64,000 nucleotides of DNA from Roseibium algicola (GTDB lineage: Bacteria > Pseudomonadota > Alphaproteobacteria > Rhizobiales > Stappiaceae). Each line of letters opens with the position of its first letter. Within the stretch, counting starts at the first letter, position 1. The DNA lies in assembly GCF_001999245.1 (NCBI RefSeq), contig NZ_CP019630.1, positions 3,439,001 through 3,503,000 of the forward strand. Reading direction: 5' to 3'. The position numbers were made by a program, and so were the translations under genes. The notes below the pieces were generated by a model. It did no database searches, was not told where the DNA came from, and worked only from the letters and a program-made list of their open reading frames with translations. Below, one piece after another: positions 46,559 to 53,920 of the stretch.

Positions 46559-48367
46559 CTATGCGGTTTCCGCGTCCAGCTCGGCACCAAACTGGAGCCT
46601 CGCCAGTTTGGCATAAAGGCCACCGGCAGCGGTCAGTTCGCCGTGTGTTCCGGTTTCGACAATCCGTCCGTTTTCCATCACCACGATCCTGTCTGCCTTG
46701 AGAACCGTCGCCAGCCGGTGCGCGATCACCAGCGTGGTCCTGTTCTCCATCAGCCGGTCGAGGGCTTGCTGGACCAGATTTTCGCTTTCCGCATCGAGCG
46801 CGCTCGTGGCTTCGTCCAGCAGCAGCACGGGTGCGTGTTTCAGGACGGCACGGGCAATGGCAATGCGCTGGCGCTGGCCGCCGGACAGGGTAATGCCGCG
46901 TTCGCCGACGATGGTGTCGTAGCCGTCCGACATCTTCTCGATGAAGGGGGCTGCAAGCGCTGCTTCAGCGGCGGCGATGACTTCCTCCTGGCTGGCGTCC
47001 GGCCGTCCGTAGGCGATATTCTCCGCAATGCTGGCGCCAAAGATAGCCGTGTCCTGCGGCACCAGTGCGATATGGCGGCGCAGGTCTTCCGGGTCGAGAT
47101 CCGGCAGGGCAACGCCATTGAGGCGGATGTCACCCGAGACGGGATCGTAGAACCGCATCAGCAGGCTGAAGAGGGTCGATTTGCCCGCGCCGGAGGGCCC
47201 GACCACGGCAACGGTCTCGCCCGGCGATATGGTGAGGCTGAGGTCGCGGACGACAGGCATTTTCTCCGCGTTGCGATAGGCGAAAGACACATCCTGGAAG
47301 ACGATCTCGCCGCGTGGCGTCTCGGGCAGGCTGACCGGGTTTTCAGGTGCGGCGATTTCCGGCTGGATTTCCAGAAGTTCCGACAGGCGCTCTGCCGCGC
47401 CGGCTGCCTGTGAGAGTTCGCCCCAGACTTCGGAGAGCGCAGCCAGGGATCCAGCCGCCAGAATGGAATAGAGCAGGAACTGGCTGAGTTCACCGCCGGT
47501 TATCCTGCCGGAGAAGACGTCGCTCGCACCGATCCAGAGGACGGCGACGATGCTGGCCCCGATCACCATGATGGCAAAACCGGTCAGCGCAGCGCGGGCG
47601 ACGATTGCCTGGCGGGCAGCCTGGAAGGCGGCATTGACGGCATCTGCGTAGCGGCCTGCGCTGCGGCTTTCATGGGTAAAGGCCTGAAGCGTGCGGACCG
47701 AGCCCAACATCTCGCTTGCATAGGCAGACGCTTCAGCAAGGGTATCCTGGGCAAAGCGGGACCTTCTGCGCACCTGGCGCCCGAAGCCGAGGATGGGAAT
47801 GAGAATGACCGGGATAGCTGCCAGGACGATGACGGAAAGCCGTGGACTGGTGACGACCATCATCACGGCAGCGCCCAGGAACATGATCAGGTTGCGCATG
47901 GCAAGTGACGCGCTGGAGCCGAAGGCAGCCTTGATCTGGGTGGTGTCGGCCGTCAAACGGGAGAGGATTTCCCCGGATTTGGCGCTGTCGTAAAAGACCG
48001 GGCTGAGCCTGGTCATATGAGCAAAGACATCGGAGCGCACATCGGCGACGACCCGTTCGCCAATCCACATGACCAGGAAATAGCGAACGGAACTGGCAGT
48101 TGCCAGGGCACACACCACGCCGATCAGCACGGCGAAATAGGAATTGACCAGCGCGGGGTCATCGGCGCCGAAGCCGAAGTCGATCATCCGGCGGACCGCC
48201 GCAGGAAGGACAAGCGTTATGACGGCGGCCGAGAACAGGGCTGCGACTGCCGCTGCAACCATGGTCTTGTGCCGGAAGAGATACGGCAGCAGCCGGGTAA
48301 GCGGGCGAAGCGATCTGCGGGACTTTCCGGATGGGGATTGGGTTTCGTTGGCAGGGGCGTCGGCCAC
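46559..48367 (-). CDS. MsbA-like ABC exporter, fused permease and ATPase
   Basis: 602 aa half-transporter. Six membrane helices up to about residue 310, then the nucleotide-binding domain with Walker A GPSGAGKST, Q-loop VPQDTAIF, signature LSGGQRQR, Walker B LLLDEATSALD and H-loop VIAHR. Homodimer expected; lipid, peptide or drug export. The GTG start at 48367 has AAGGAG 6 nt upstream and gives VADAPANETQ; the longer open frame to 48442 begins at a TTG without ribosome binding site. Confidence 0.9.
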   Translation of the reverse strand: MADAPANETQSPSGKSRRSLRPLTRLLPYLFRHKTMVAAAVAALFSAAVITLVLPAAVRRMIDFGFGADDPALVNSYFAVLIGVVCALATASSVRYFLVMWIGERVVADVRSDVFAHMTRLSPVFYDSAKSGEILSRLTADTTQIKAAFGSSASLAMRNLIMFLGAAVMMVVTSPRLSVIVLAAIPVILIPILGFGRQVRRRSRFAQDTLAEASAYASEMLGSVRTLQAFTHESRSAGRYADAVNAAFQAARQAIVARAALTGFAIMVIGASIVAVLWIGASDVFSGRITGGELSQFLLYSILAAGSLAALSEVWGELSQAAGAAERLSELLEIQPEIAAPENPVSLPETPRGEIVFQDVSFAYRNAEKMPVVRDLSLTISPGETVAVVGPSGAGKSTLFSLLMRFYDPVSGDIRLNGVALPDLDPEDLRRHIALVPQDTAIFGASIAENIAYGRPDASQEEVIAAAEAALAAPFIEKMSDGYDTIVGERGITLSGGQRQRIAIARAVLKHAPVLLLDEATSALDAESENLVQQALDRLMENRTTLVIAHRLATVLKADRIVVMENGRIVETGTHGELTAAGGLYAKLARLQFGAELDAETA

Positions 48368-48686
48368 TGGGGTCTCCTTGTTGTTCCTTCCCGTCTTAGC
48401 ATGTTCCGCAGTGCGGACAATGACTTTGGACAAAGCCGCCAAGAGCTTTAAAAGGGCTTTGCCGGAGGAAAGCGGGCCGTGTCGGCGAGGGGTTGAAATC
48501 CTTTGCCGGAGATAGCTGGAAATTGCCGGAATTTGCCCCTTGTCTTGGCTCCTTCCATGGGGTATATCCCCGCCTCATGTTTCTGAGGGCGGCGTCCGCA
48601 ACCGGATCGGCGGCCCCTCATTTCGTTTTGCGTTTGCTTGGCGGCTTTCCCGGAAGGTTGTCACAGGGCGCTTGAAAGGACCGGCC

Positions 48687-48911
48687 ATGAAAGCGGATAT
48701 TCATCCCGACTACCACACCATCAAGGTCGTCATGACCGATGGCACCGAATACACCACCCGCTCCACTTATGGTGCGGAAGGCGACACCCTGACGCTCGAC
48801 ATCGACCCGACGTCCCACCCGGCATGGACCGGTGGTGACCGTCAGCTGATGGACCGCGGCGGCCGCGTGTCCCGCTTCAAGAACAAGTTCGCTGGCTTCC
48901 TGGGCTCCTAA
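48687..48911 (+). CDS. rpmE: 50S ribosomal protein L31, type A without CxxC
   Basis: 74 aa, [26 protein letters not shown], with a C-terminal [12 protein letters not shown] block that binds the ribosome. The zinc cysteines of the classical L31 are absent, as is usual in alphaproteobacteria. The ATG follows AAAGGA at 7 nt. A long frame upstream to 48540 is noise. A terminator follows. Confidence 0.96.
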   Translation: MKADIHPDYHTIKVVMTDGTEYTTRSTYGAEGDTLTLDIDPTSHPAWTGGDRQLMDRGGRVSRFKNKFAGFLGS

Positions 48912-48935
48912 GCTTCAGCCACGACAGTTTCAAAC

Positions 48936-48965
48936 GAAAAACCCGGCCTCTGGCCGGGTTTTTTG
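48936..48965 (+). terminator. Terminator after rpmE
   Basis: AACCCGGCC/GGCCGGGTT stem with a 3-nt loop TCT, flanked by AAAA and followed by TTTTTT. Confidence 0.92.
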
Positions 48966-49047
48966 TGTTTTGAGGTCCGCAGGAAACGCAGCAAGTACAA
49001 TGTCACCCAGGGCGAGCACCGCGAGATCCGGGGTTTACCCGTTTCCT

Positions 49048-49107
49048 GAGAGCTGGCCAGAGAGCTGACCAGAGACCTGGCTAGTGACTTGGCCAGAAAA
49101 CTGGAGC
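49048..49107. repeat. Five imperfect 12-bp tandem repeats
   Basis: Units of 12 bp starting at 49048, 49060, 49072, 49084 and 49096: GAGAGCTGGCCA, GAGAGCTGACCA, GAGACCTGGCTA, GTGACTTGGCCA, GAAAACTGGAGC. The period is three codons, but the frames across it are not convincing genes. It lies in the 375-nt gap between rpmE and rcdA, whose remainder holds only the two flanking terminators. Confidence 0.75.
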
Positions 49108-49235
49108 GTGTTGACCTTCATCAGCAAACCCTGGCGCTTCGGCACTCGGCGTTGAGTATAGGCTTCGGATCTACGCTTCGCTACTCGGGAGGCATCCTGG
49201 GGCTTTACTGGGATCCGGCGCAGGCTCACCCAAAA

Positions 49236-49262
49236 CAAAAAGCCGCCTTGCGGCGGCTTTTC
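49236..49262 (-). terminator. Terminator of rcdA
   Basis: AAAGCCGCC/GGCGGCTTT stem (9 bp, loop TTGC); on the minus strand TTTGTTTTG follows. It lies 25 nt after the rcdA stop codon. Confidence 0.85.
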
Positions 49263-49286
49263 GAATTCGAAAGAGGTTGATCGGAC

Positions 49287-49826
49287 TTAGCCGAACTTGC
49301 CGAATGCGGCGTGCAGCTTGTTGATCTGGGAAGCGACCGGATTGTCGTTCGTTGCTTCCTCGACCTGCTCTGCGTCCTTGCGGTACAGCATCTTGTCGAG
49401 GTGGACGACGCGTTCCTGCAGCCGGGAAGAGCGGTCAACCAGCTCGCGCAACGTTTCCGGCAGATCAGTCCAGGTTGGGCCGCCCGCGGCTGTGGACAGC
49501 TTGTCGAGGCGAACCTTGTTCTTCTCGCTGCCGGCCTGCTCACGGGACATCTCGCCCTCGTTAACCGCACGCTGCAGCAGCAGCCAGGAGGCCAGCTGCA
49601 TGAGCCGGGTGGTCAGACGCATGGACTCCGTCGCGTAGGCGAGGGAGGCAGGACGCGGAAGCTGCTTGGCTTCTTCGCGGCCGTTGCCGTCCAGGTACAT
49701 TGCCGTTTCCTCGACCAGCGACATGCCTTCCTGAAACAGGCTCTGGAAGCTGTCGGAGCTGGCAAGGTGATGCGCGATATGAACTGCGCTTCCTGTGTCA
49801 CCGGCTTTTTTGATGTCGTCCGTCAT
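49287..49826 (-). CDS. rcdA: DUF1465 family, regulator of CtrA degradation
   Basis: 179 aa helical-bundle protein of the DUF1465 family, to which RcdA of Caulobacter belongs: FQSLFQEGMSLVEETAMYLDG, SMRLTTRLMQLASWLLLQRAVNEGEM and a C-terminal disordered stretch with VASQINKLHAAF. RcdA is a ClpXP adaptor that, with CpdR (17.1 kb) and PopA, delivers CtrA and other substrates. A start ATG at 49826 is chosen; ribosome binding is weak (GAGG 12 nt upstream) and an in-frame TTG at 49844 is possible. Confidence 0.88.
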   Translation of the reverse strand: MTDDIKKAGDTGSAVHIAHHLASSDSFQSLFQEGMSLVEETAMYLDGNGREEAKQLPRPASLAYATESMRLTTRLMQLASWLLLQRAVNEGEMSREQAGSEKNKVRLDKLSTAAGGPTWTDLPETLRELVDRSSRLQERVVHLDKMLYRKDAEQVEEATNDNPVASQINKLHAAFGKFG

Positions 49827-50025
49827 AGGATTGCTAAGCCTCAATTACTCTTCCGGTTATCCTGCCATCTCTTCTTTGTCTGTCCCGGGATATGACATCC
49901 CGTTTCAGGTGTTCCTTTTTGGAACGATGCAGGTCTTCATGGCCTGTATCCAGCAAAGCGCGTGCCAAACGGACAAGTAAACGGCCATTAACCAGAACAT
50001 TGACAAGATACTATGAGGCGTTGGC

Positions 50026-50119
50026 AAAAAAAAGAGCCGCTTGGTTGCGGCTCTGAGTCTTTAACAGGGAGGCGTCAAACAGAGTGGACAGGAGCCACTC
50101 ACATCCAGATGACTGGATA
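50026..50119 (-). ncRNA. Candidate sRNA or structured 3' end with CCTCCCT motif
   Basis: In the gap between rcdA and DUF1192 the minus strand shows three hairpins in a row: ATCCAG/CTGGAT (50118-50103), GAGTGG/CCACTC (50100-50082) and a terminator AGAGCCGC/GCGGCTCT (50054-50033) followed by eight T residues (to 50026 and beyond). Between the second and the terminator is a single-stranded stretch with GCCTCCCT and GACTC. AT-rich DNA with a TATAAA-like -10 (about 50130) precedes it. Either an independent sRNA, or the 3' end of the DUF1192 transcript. Confidence 0.5.
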
Positions 50120-50240
50120 GCTATGTTTATATTTTAGAAAGATTAATAAGAGGTAAACGAGTAAATTTTTACCTATCAGCTTTACTGTAAGTGCGTGTCA
50201 AAAAAGGACATAAACTCAAGTTCTGTAATAATTTACAGGG

Positions 50241-50438
50241 TCACTTCTGGAAAATTGAGTTGGCTGCATCGCGAATAGTGCCGCGTTGCTCAAGCTCCTT
50301 CTGGGTACGGTTAATTTCACCCTTCAGGGCTTCGATCCGTTCCTGCAGCTCGGCCTCGGAAAGACGAGACAGTTCTTCCCCTACGGCAACCGCGCCAAGT
50401 GGTGATTTTTTGGGGACATCTTCATCAAACAGGTTCAT
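50241..50438 (-). CDS. DUF1192 small protein
   Basis: 65 aa: MNLFDEDVPKKSPLGAVAVGEELS followed by a helix LQERIEALKGEINRTQKELEQRG. This is the compact DUF1192 family, common in Rhizobiales, function unknown. GAGGAGG lies about 5 nt before the ATG. The transcript could extend into the hairpins at 50026-50119. Confidence 0.9.
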   Translation of the reverse strand: MNLFDEDVPKKSPLGAVAVGEELSRLSEAELQERIEALKGEINRTQKELEQRGTIRDAANSIFQK

Positions 50439-50621
50439 CGGTTTCCTCCTCTGCGATGCCAGATCGGGGTCCGGCCGCGTTTCCGACCGTTATTTAACCC
50501 GAGCCCGGGCGGGTTGCCTCGCCGGGCTGTTTTCCTGCAAATAGACAGACGCTCGATTTACCATATGCCAGGCACAGTTGGCCTAGCCAGTCCCAAAATG
50601 AACCAAAAAGGAAACGCCTCT

Positions 50622-51626
50622 ATGCAGAATCTGCCGGATCGCATGACCGCCGTTGCCATTTCAGAGCCCGGAGGACCGGAGGTTCTGCGCGTTGAAGAGC
50701 GGTCCATTCCCGAATTGGGACAAGGCGAGATCCTGATCAAGGTGGCGGCTGCCGGTGTCAACCGGCCGGATGTCCTGCAGCGCAAGGGGGCCTATCCGCC
50801 GCCGAAGGGCGCGTCCGACCTGCCGGGGCTAGAAGTCTCTGGCGAAGTGGTGGCTCTGGGCGAAGGAGCAGGTCGGCACAAGATCGGTGACAAGGTAACG
50901 GCGCTCGCCCCTGGTGGCGGCTATGCGACCTACTGCAAGGTGCCGGAAGGACATGCCCTGCCGGTTCCCAAAGGGCTTTCCATGGTGGAGGCCGCAGCCG
51001 TTCCGGAAACCTTCTTCACTGTCTGGACCAATGTGTTCGATCGCTGCGGCCTGAAAAGCGGAGAGCGCTTCCTGGTGCATGGCGGCACTTCGGGTATCGG
51101 CACAACGGCAATCCAGCTCGCGAAGGCATTCGGCGCCGAAGTATTCACCACCGTCGGGTCGGCGGAAAAGGCCGAGGCGGTGAAAAAGCTCGGAGCGGAC
51201 CACGCCATCAACTACCGTGAAGCGGAGTTCGAAAAGGTGATCCTGGAGATCACGGGCGGCGAAGGGGTTGACGTGATCCTGGACATGGTCGGTGGTGACT
51301 ATGTTGAACGGAACTGGAAAGCCGCAGCGGTGGAAGGGCGTATCTGCCAGATCGCGACGCTGAACGGCATTGCGGAGAACGTCAATTTCTCTCGCCTGAT
51401 GGTCAAGCGCCTGACCCATACGGGGTCGACTCTGCGTCCACGCAGCGATGCGTTCAAGACGGCAATTGCCGAAAGCCTGAGGGAGAAGGTTTGGCCGCTG
51501 CTCGAATCGGGCAAAGTCGCGCCCGTGATGGATTCCACCTACCCCTTGGCCGAGGCCGCGGAAGCCCATCGGCGCATGGAAGGCTCTGGCCATATTGGAA
51601 AAATCGTCCTGACGGTGGATGTCTGA
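50622..51626 (+). CDS. NAD(P)H quinone oxidoreductase, PIG3/zeta-crystallin family
   Basis: 334 aa medium-chain reductase without catalytic zinc. GroES-like domain with AVAISEPGGPEVLRVE and AAAGVNRPDVLQRKGAYPPP, cofactor motif VHGGTSGIGTTAIQLAKAFG and GGDYVERNWKAAAVEGRICQIA. NADPH-dependent reduction of quinones. The ATG at 50622 follows AAAAGGAA; the frame extends upstream to 50514 without other support. Confidence 0.9.
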   Translation: MQNLPDRMTAVAISEPGGPEVLRVEERSIPELGQGEILIKVAAAGVNRPDVLQRKGAYPPPKGASDLPGLEVSGEVVALGEGAGRHKIGDKVTALAPGGGYATYCKVPEGHALPVPKGLSMVEAAAVPETFFTVWTNVFDRCGLKSGERFLVHGGTSGIGTTAIQLAKAFGAEVFTTVGSAEKAEAVKKLGADHAINYREAEFEKVILEITGGEGVDVILDMVGGDYVERNWKAAAVEGRICQIATLNGIAENVNFSRLMVKRLTHTGSTLRPRSDAFKTAIAESLREKVWPLLESGKVAPVMDSTYPLAEAAEAHRRMEGSGHIGKIVLTVDV

Positions 51627-51781
51627 TGCCGGATGGAAACCTGCAACTGGGCGATTGTTACGCGAGTATTTGCGTTTCCGTGTTTTTCGACATATATTCC
51701 GGCCACTTTCCAGGAAACTGATCAAGGAACACCGCTTTTTCGCCCTGCCGGGCGAGAGAGCAGACGAGAGGAATTTATCTG

Positions 51782-52522
51782 ATGGCGAACACGCCGCTTA
51801 TGCCGAAGGCAACCGCCGTCTGGCTCGTGGACAATACCGCGCTGAGTTTCACTCAGATCGCCTCCTTCTGCAAACTGCACCCGCTTGAAGTGAAGGCAAT
51901 TGCCGATGGCGAAGCCGCACAGGGGATCAAGGGACTTGATCCGATCCTGACCGGCCAGCTCTCCCGTGAAGAAGTCGAAAAGGCTCAGAGAGATCCGAAC
52001 TATCAGCTGAAGCTTCAGGGTTCGAAGGTGGTCGTGCCTGAATCCAAGCGCAAGGGACCGCGTTACACGCCGGTATCCCGTCGTCAGGACCGTCCGAATG
52101 CGATCCTGTGGCTGGTGCGCAACCATCCGGAACTGAAGGATGCGCAGATCATGCGCCTTGTCGGCACCACCAAGCCGACCATTGCCGCAATCCGCGACCG
52201 GACCCACTGGAACTCTGCCAACCTGACGCCGTCCGACCCGGTTACCCTGGGCTTGTGCAGCCAGCTTGAGCTGGACATGGAAGTCGAAAAGGCTGCGAAG
52301 AATGCTCCGCTGCCGATGGCAGGCGAAGTGAACGAGACCCTGATGTCCGTCGAAGACAGCACCAGCGAAGACGCTATCGCAGCTGCTTTCTCGCTCGATC
52401 CGTCGAAGCCGATCCAGCGCGAGGAAGAAGAGGAAATCGACGCCGATGCCGTGTTCGCCAAACTGAACTCGCTGAAGAGCGAAACTCAGGACGAAGACGA
52501 AGAAGACGACGAAAACCGCTGA
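51782..52522 (+). CDS. trcR: Cell-cycle transcriptional regulator TrcR (DUF1013)
   Basis: 246 aa. The DUF1013 domain spans about 1-170: MPKATAVWLVDNTALSFTQIASFC, IADGEAAQGIKGLDPI, QDRPNAILWLVRNHPELKDAQIMRLVGTTK and RDRTHWNSANLTPSDP, the last with a helix-turn-helix-like TKPTIAAIRDRTHW. TrcR is a conserved alphaproteobacterial regulator associated with RNA polymerase. The C-terminus is an acidic tail rich in Glu and Asp. Followed by a strong terminator. Confidence 0.92.
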   Translation: MANTPLMPKATAVWLVDNTALSFTQIASFCKLHPLEVKAIADGEAAQGIKGLDPILTGQLSREEVEKAQRDPNYQLKLQGSKVVVPESKRKGPRYTPVSRRQDRPNAILWLVRNHPELKDAQIMRLVGTTKPTIAAIRDRTHWNSANLTPSDPVTLGLCSQLELDMEVEKAAKNAPLPMAGEVNETLMSVEDSTSEDAIAAAFSLDPSKPIQREEEEEIDADAVFAKLNSLKSETQDEDEEDDENR

Positions 52523-52547
52523 TCGCTTCCCGCTTTCTGCAAATTCT

Positions 52548-52583
52548 GGAACCGCCGGCTGAGTTCAGCCGGCGGTTTTTGTT
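52548..52583 (+). terminator. Terminator after trcR
   Basis: An 11-bp perfect stem ACCGCCGGCTG/CAGCCGGCGGT with loop AGTT, followed by TTTTGTTT. Confidence 0.92.
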
Positions 52584-52730
52584 TGACCTTCCAGACGCAT
52601 GTTTCCGGCTTGCCCGCCCAGGGTGTGGAATGGCTGAATTTTCGACATGAGCCGTACCCAGATCATATGAAAACGCGTTGCCACGTTGAGGATCACACAA
52701 TAATCTCCCTGAAAAATTCGGGAGACGCTC

Positions 52731-53687
52731 ATGACCTACAGACTTTTGAAACTTGCTTTTGGCCTGACCCTCGCCTTTGGCTCGTTCCAGGCTCACGCGG
52801 AAACGCGGATCACCTATAAATCCGCCAAGACCGGTTCCTCCTATTACCAGATGGGTGTCCAGATCGCGGAAGCCATCAAGGCCGGCAGCAATGGAGACAT
52901 GATTGTCACCGTGGAAGAAAGCCAGGGCTCCGTTCAGAACGTGATGGAAGCCAAGGCGCGCGGTGGTGACTATGTGTTCACGACGCCGCCAGCGCTCGTT
53001 TCCCTTGCCCAGGGCGGCAAGGCCATGTTCGAAGGCAAGGGCGATCCGAAGTTCGATGAAATCCGTGCCCTGTTCCCGATCCCGTCGTTGACCATGCATT
53101 TCGTCATGTCGGCCGATAGCGGTGTTTCCGACTTTGCCGGGATGGAAGGCAAGACGATCCTTCTCGGCAAGGGCTCCTTCGGTGCGACGGAAGGCGAAAA
53201 ATATCTCAAGATGTTCGGCCTTGAAGGCAAGGTGAACATCGCTGACGCGGAACTTTCCAATGCGGTTGCCGCGCTCAAGAATGGCCAGATCGATGGTTTC
53301 GTGACCGCCGGTTCCTGGCCCGCGCCGAATGTTATCGAGGCGGCTGCCTCCGCGGACGTGACGGTGCTTTCGCTCAGCGATGAGCAGATTGCCGAAACCA
53401 AGCGTTCGAAACTGGTTATTCCGGCCGGGACCTATGCCGGCCAGGCCGAGGACATCGTCACCACCTCGCTACCGGTCGTTGCCTATACGACCAGCGCCAT
53501 GGACGACGACACGGCCTATGCCCTGACCAAGACCTTCTGGGACGAAAAAGCCAAGATGGGCGAAGAAGCCCCGTGGTGGAATGGTGTCGATCAGGCGCTG
53601 ATGGCCAATATCACCGGCAAGATCCACCCGGGTGCCGCACGCTACTATCAGGAAGCCGGCATCGAATTGACAGACGCCCAGAAGTAA
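52731..53687 (+). CDS. TAXI-family TRAP transporter solute-binding protein
   Basis: 318 aa periplasmic receptor. Signal peptide residues 1-23 (ends AHA-ET), then TAXI blocks: ITYKSAKTGSSYYQMGVQIAEA, TVEESQGSVQNVMEAKARGGD, GMEGKTILLGKGSFGATE and DGFVTAGSWPAPNVIEAA. It delivers its ligand (glutamate-like or dicarboxylate in known cases; unknown here) to the fused permease downstream. Between the two genes is a 233-nt gap with a strong hairpin at 53704. Confidence 0.92.
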   Translation: MTYRLLKLAFGLTLAFGSFQAHAETRITYKSAKTGSSYYQMGVQIAEAIKAGSNGDMIVTVEESQGSVQNVMEAKARGGDYVFTTPPALVSLAQGGKAMFEGKGDPKFDEIRALFPIPSLTMHFVMSADSGVSDFAGMEGKTILLGKGSFGATEGEKYLKMFGLEGKVNIADAELSNAVAALKNGQIDGFVTAGSWPAPNVIEAAASADVTVLSLSDEQIAETKRSKLVIPAGTYAGQAEDIVTTSLPVVAYTTSAMDDDTAYALTKTFWDEKAKMGEEAPWWNGVDQALMANITGKIHPGAARYYQEAGIELTDAQK

Positions 53688-53703
53688 ATCACAAGACCGA
53701 ACG

Positions 53704-53743
53704 CGGGGCGCCATGGCAGGATCTGCCGGAAAATGGCGCCCCG
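53704..53743 (+). other. Strong hairpin between TRAP receptor and permease genes
   Basis: Outer stem CGGGGCGCCAT/ATGGCGCCCCG (11 bp) with an inner stem GGCAG/CTGCC, 17 nt after the receptor stop codon. No T-run. It probably protects the receptor mRNA so receptor exceeds permease, as in many binding-protein operons; role inferred. Confidence 0.55.
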
Positions 53744-53920
53744 TATCGTTCGTGCAGACACAGTGGTCCGGCGGAAATCGTCCAACGGGCCCTTCCAGGA
53801 CTGTCCAAAAGCATCAGTTCCCTGCCTTGCGCAGGAGAGCGCTCTGACAGAATGAAACCGTGCAGCGGCATGTCGCCCCTTCGGCCGATAAGCTGCGCAA
53901 CCAGATAGAAATACCAGCCC

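Noticed and set aside
49035..49238. 67-codon minus-strand frame with SGQ repeats
   Set aside because: It only reflects the 12-bp DNA repeat and runs into the rcdA terminator; no ribosome binding site or homologue type recognised.
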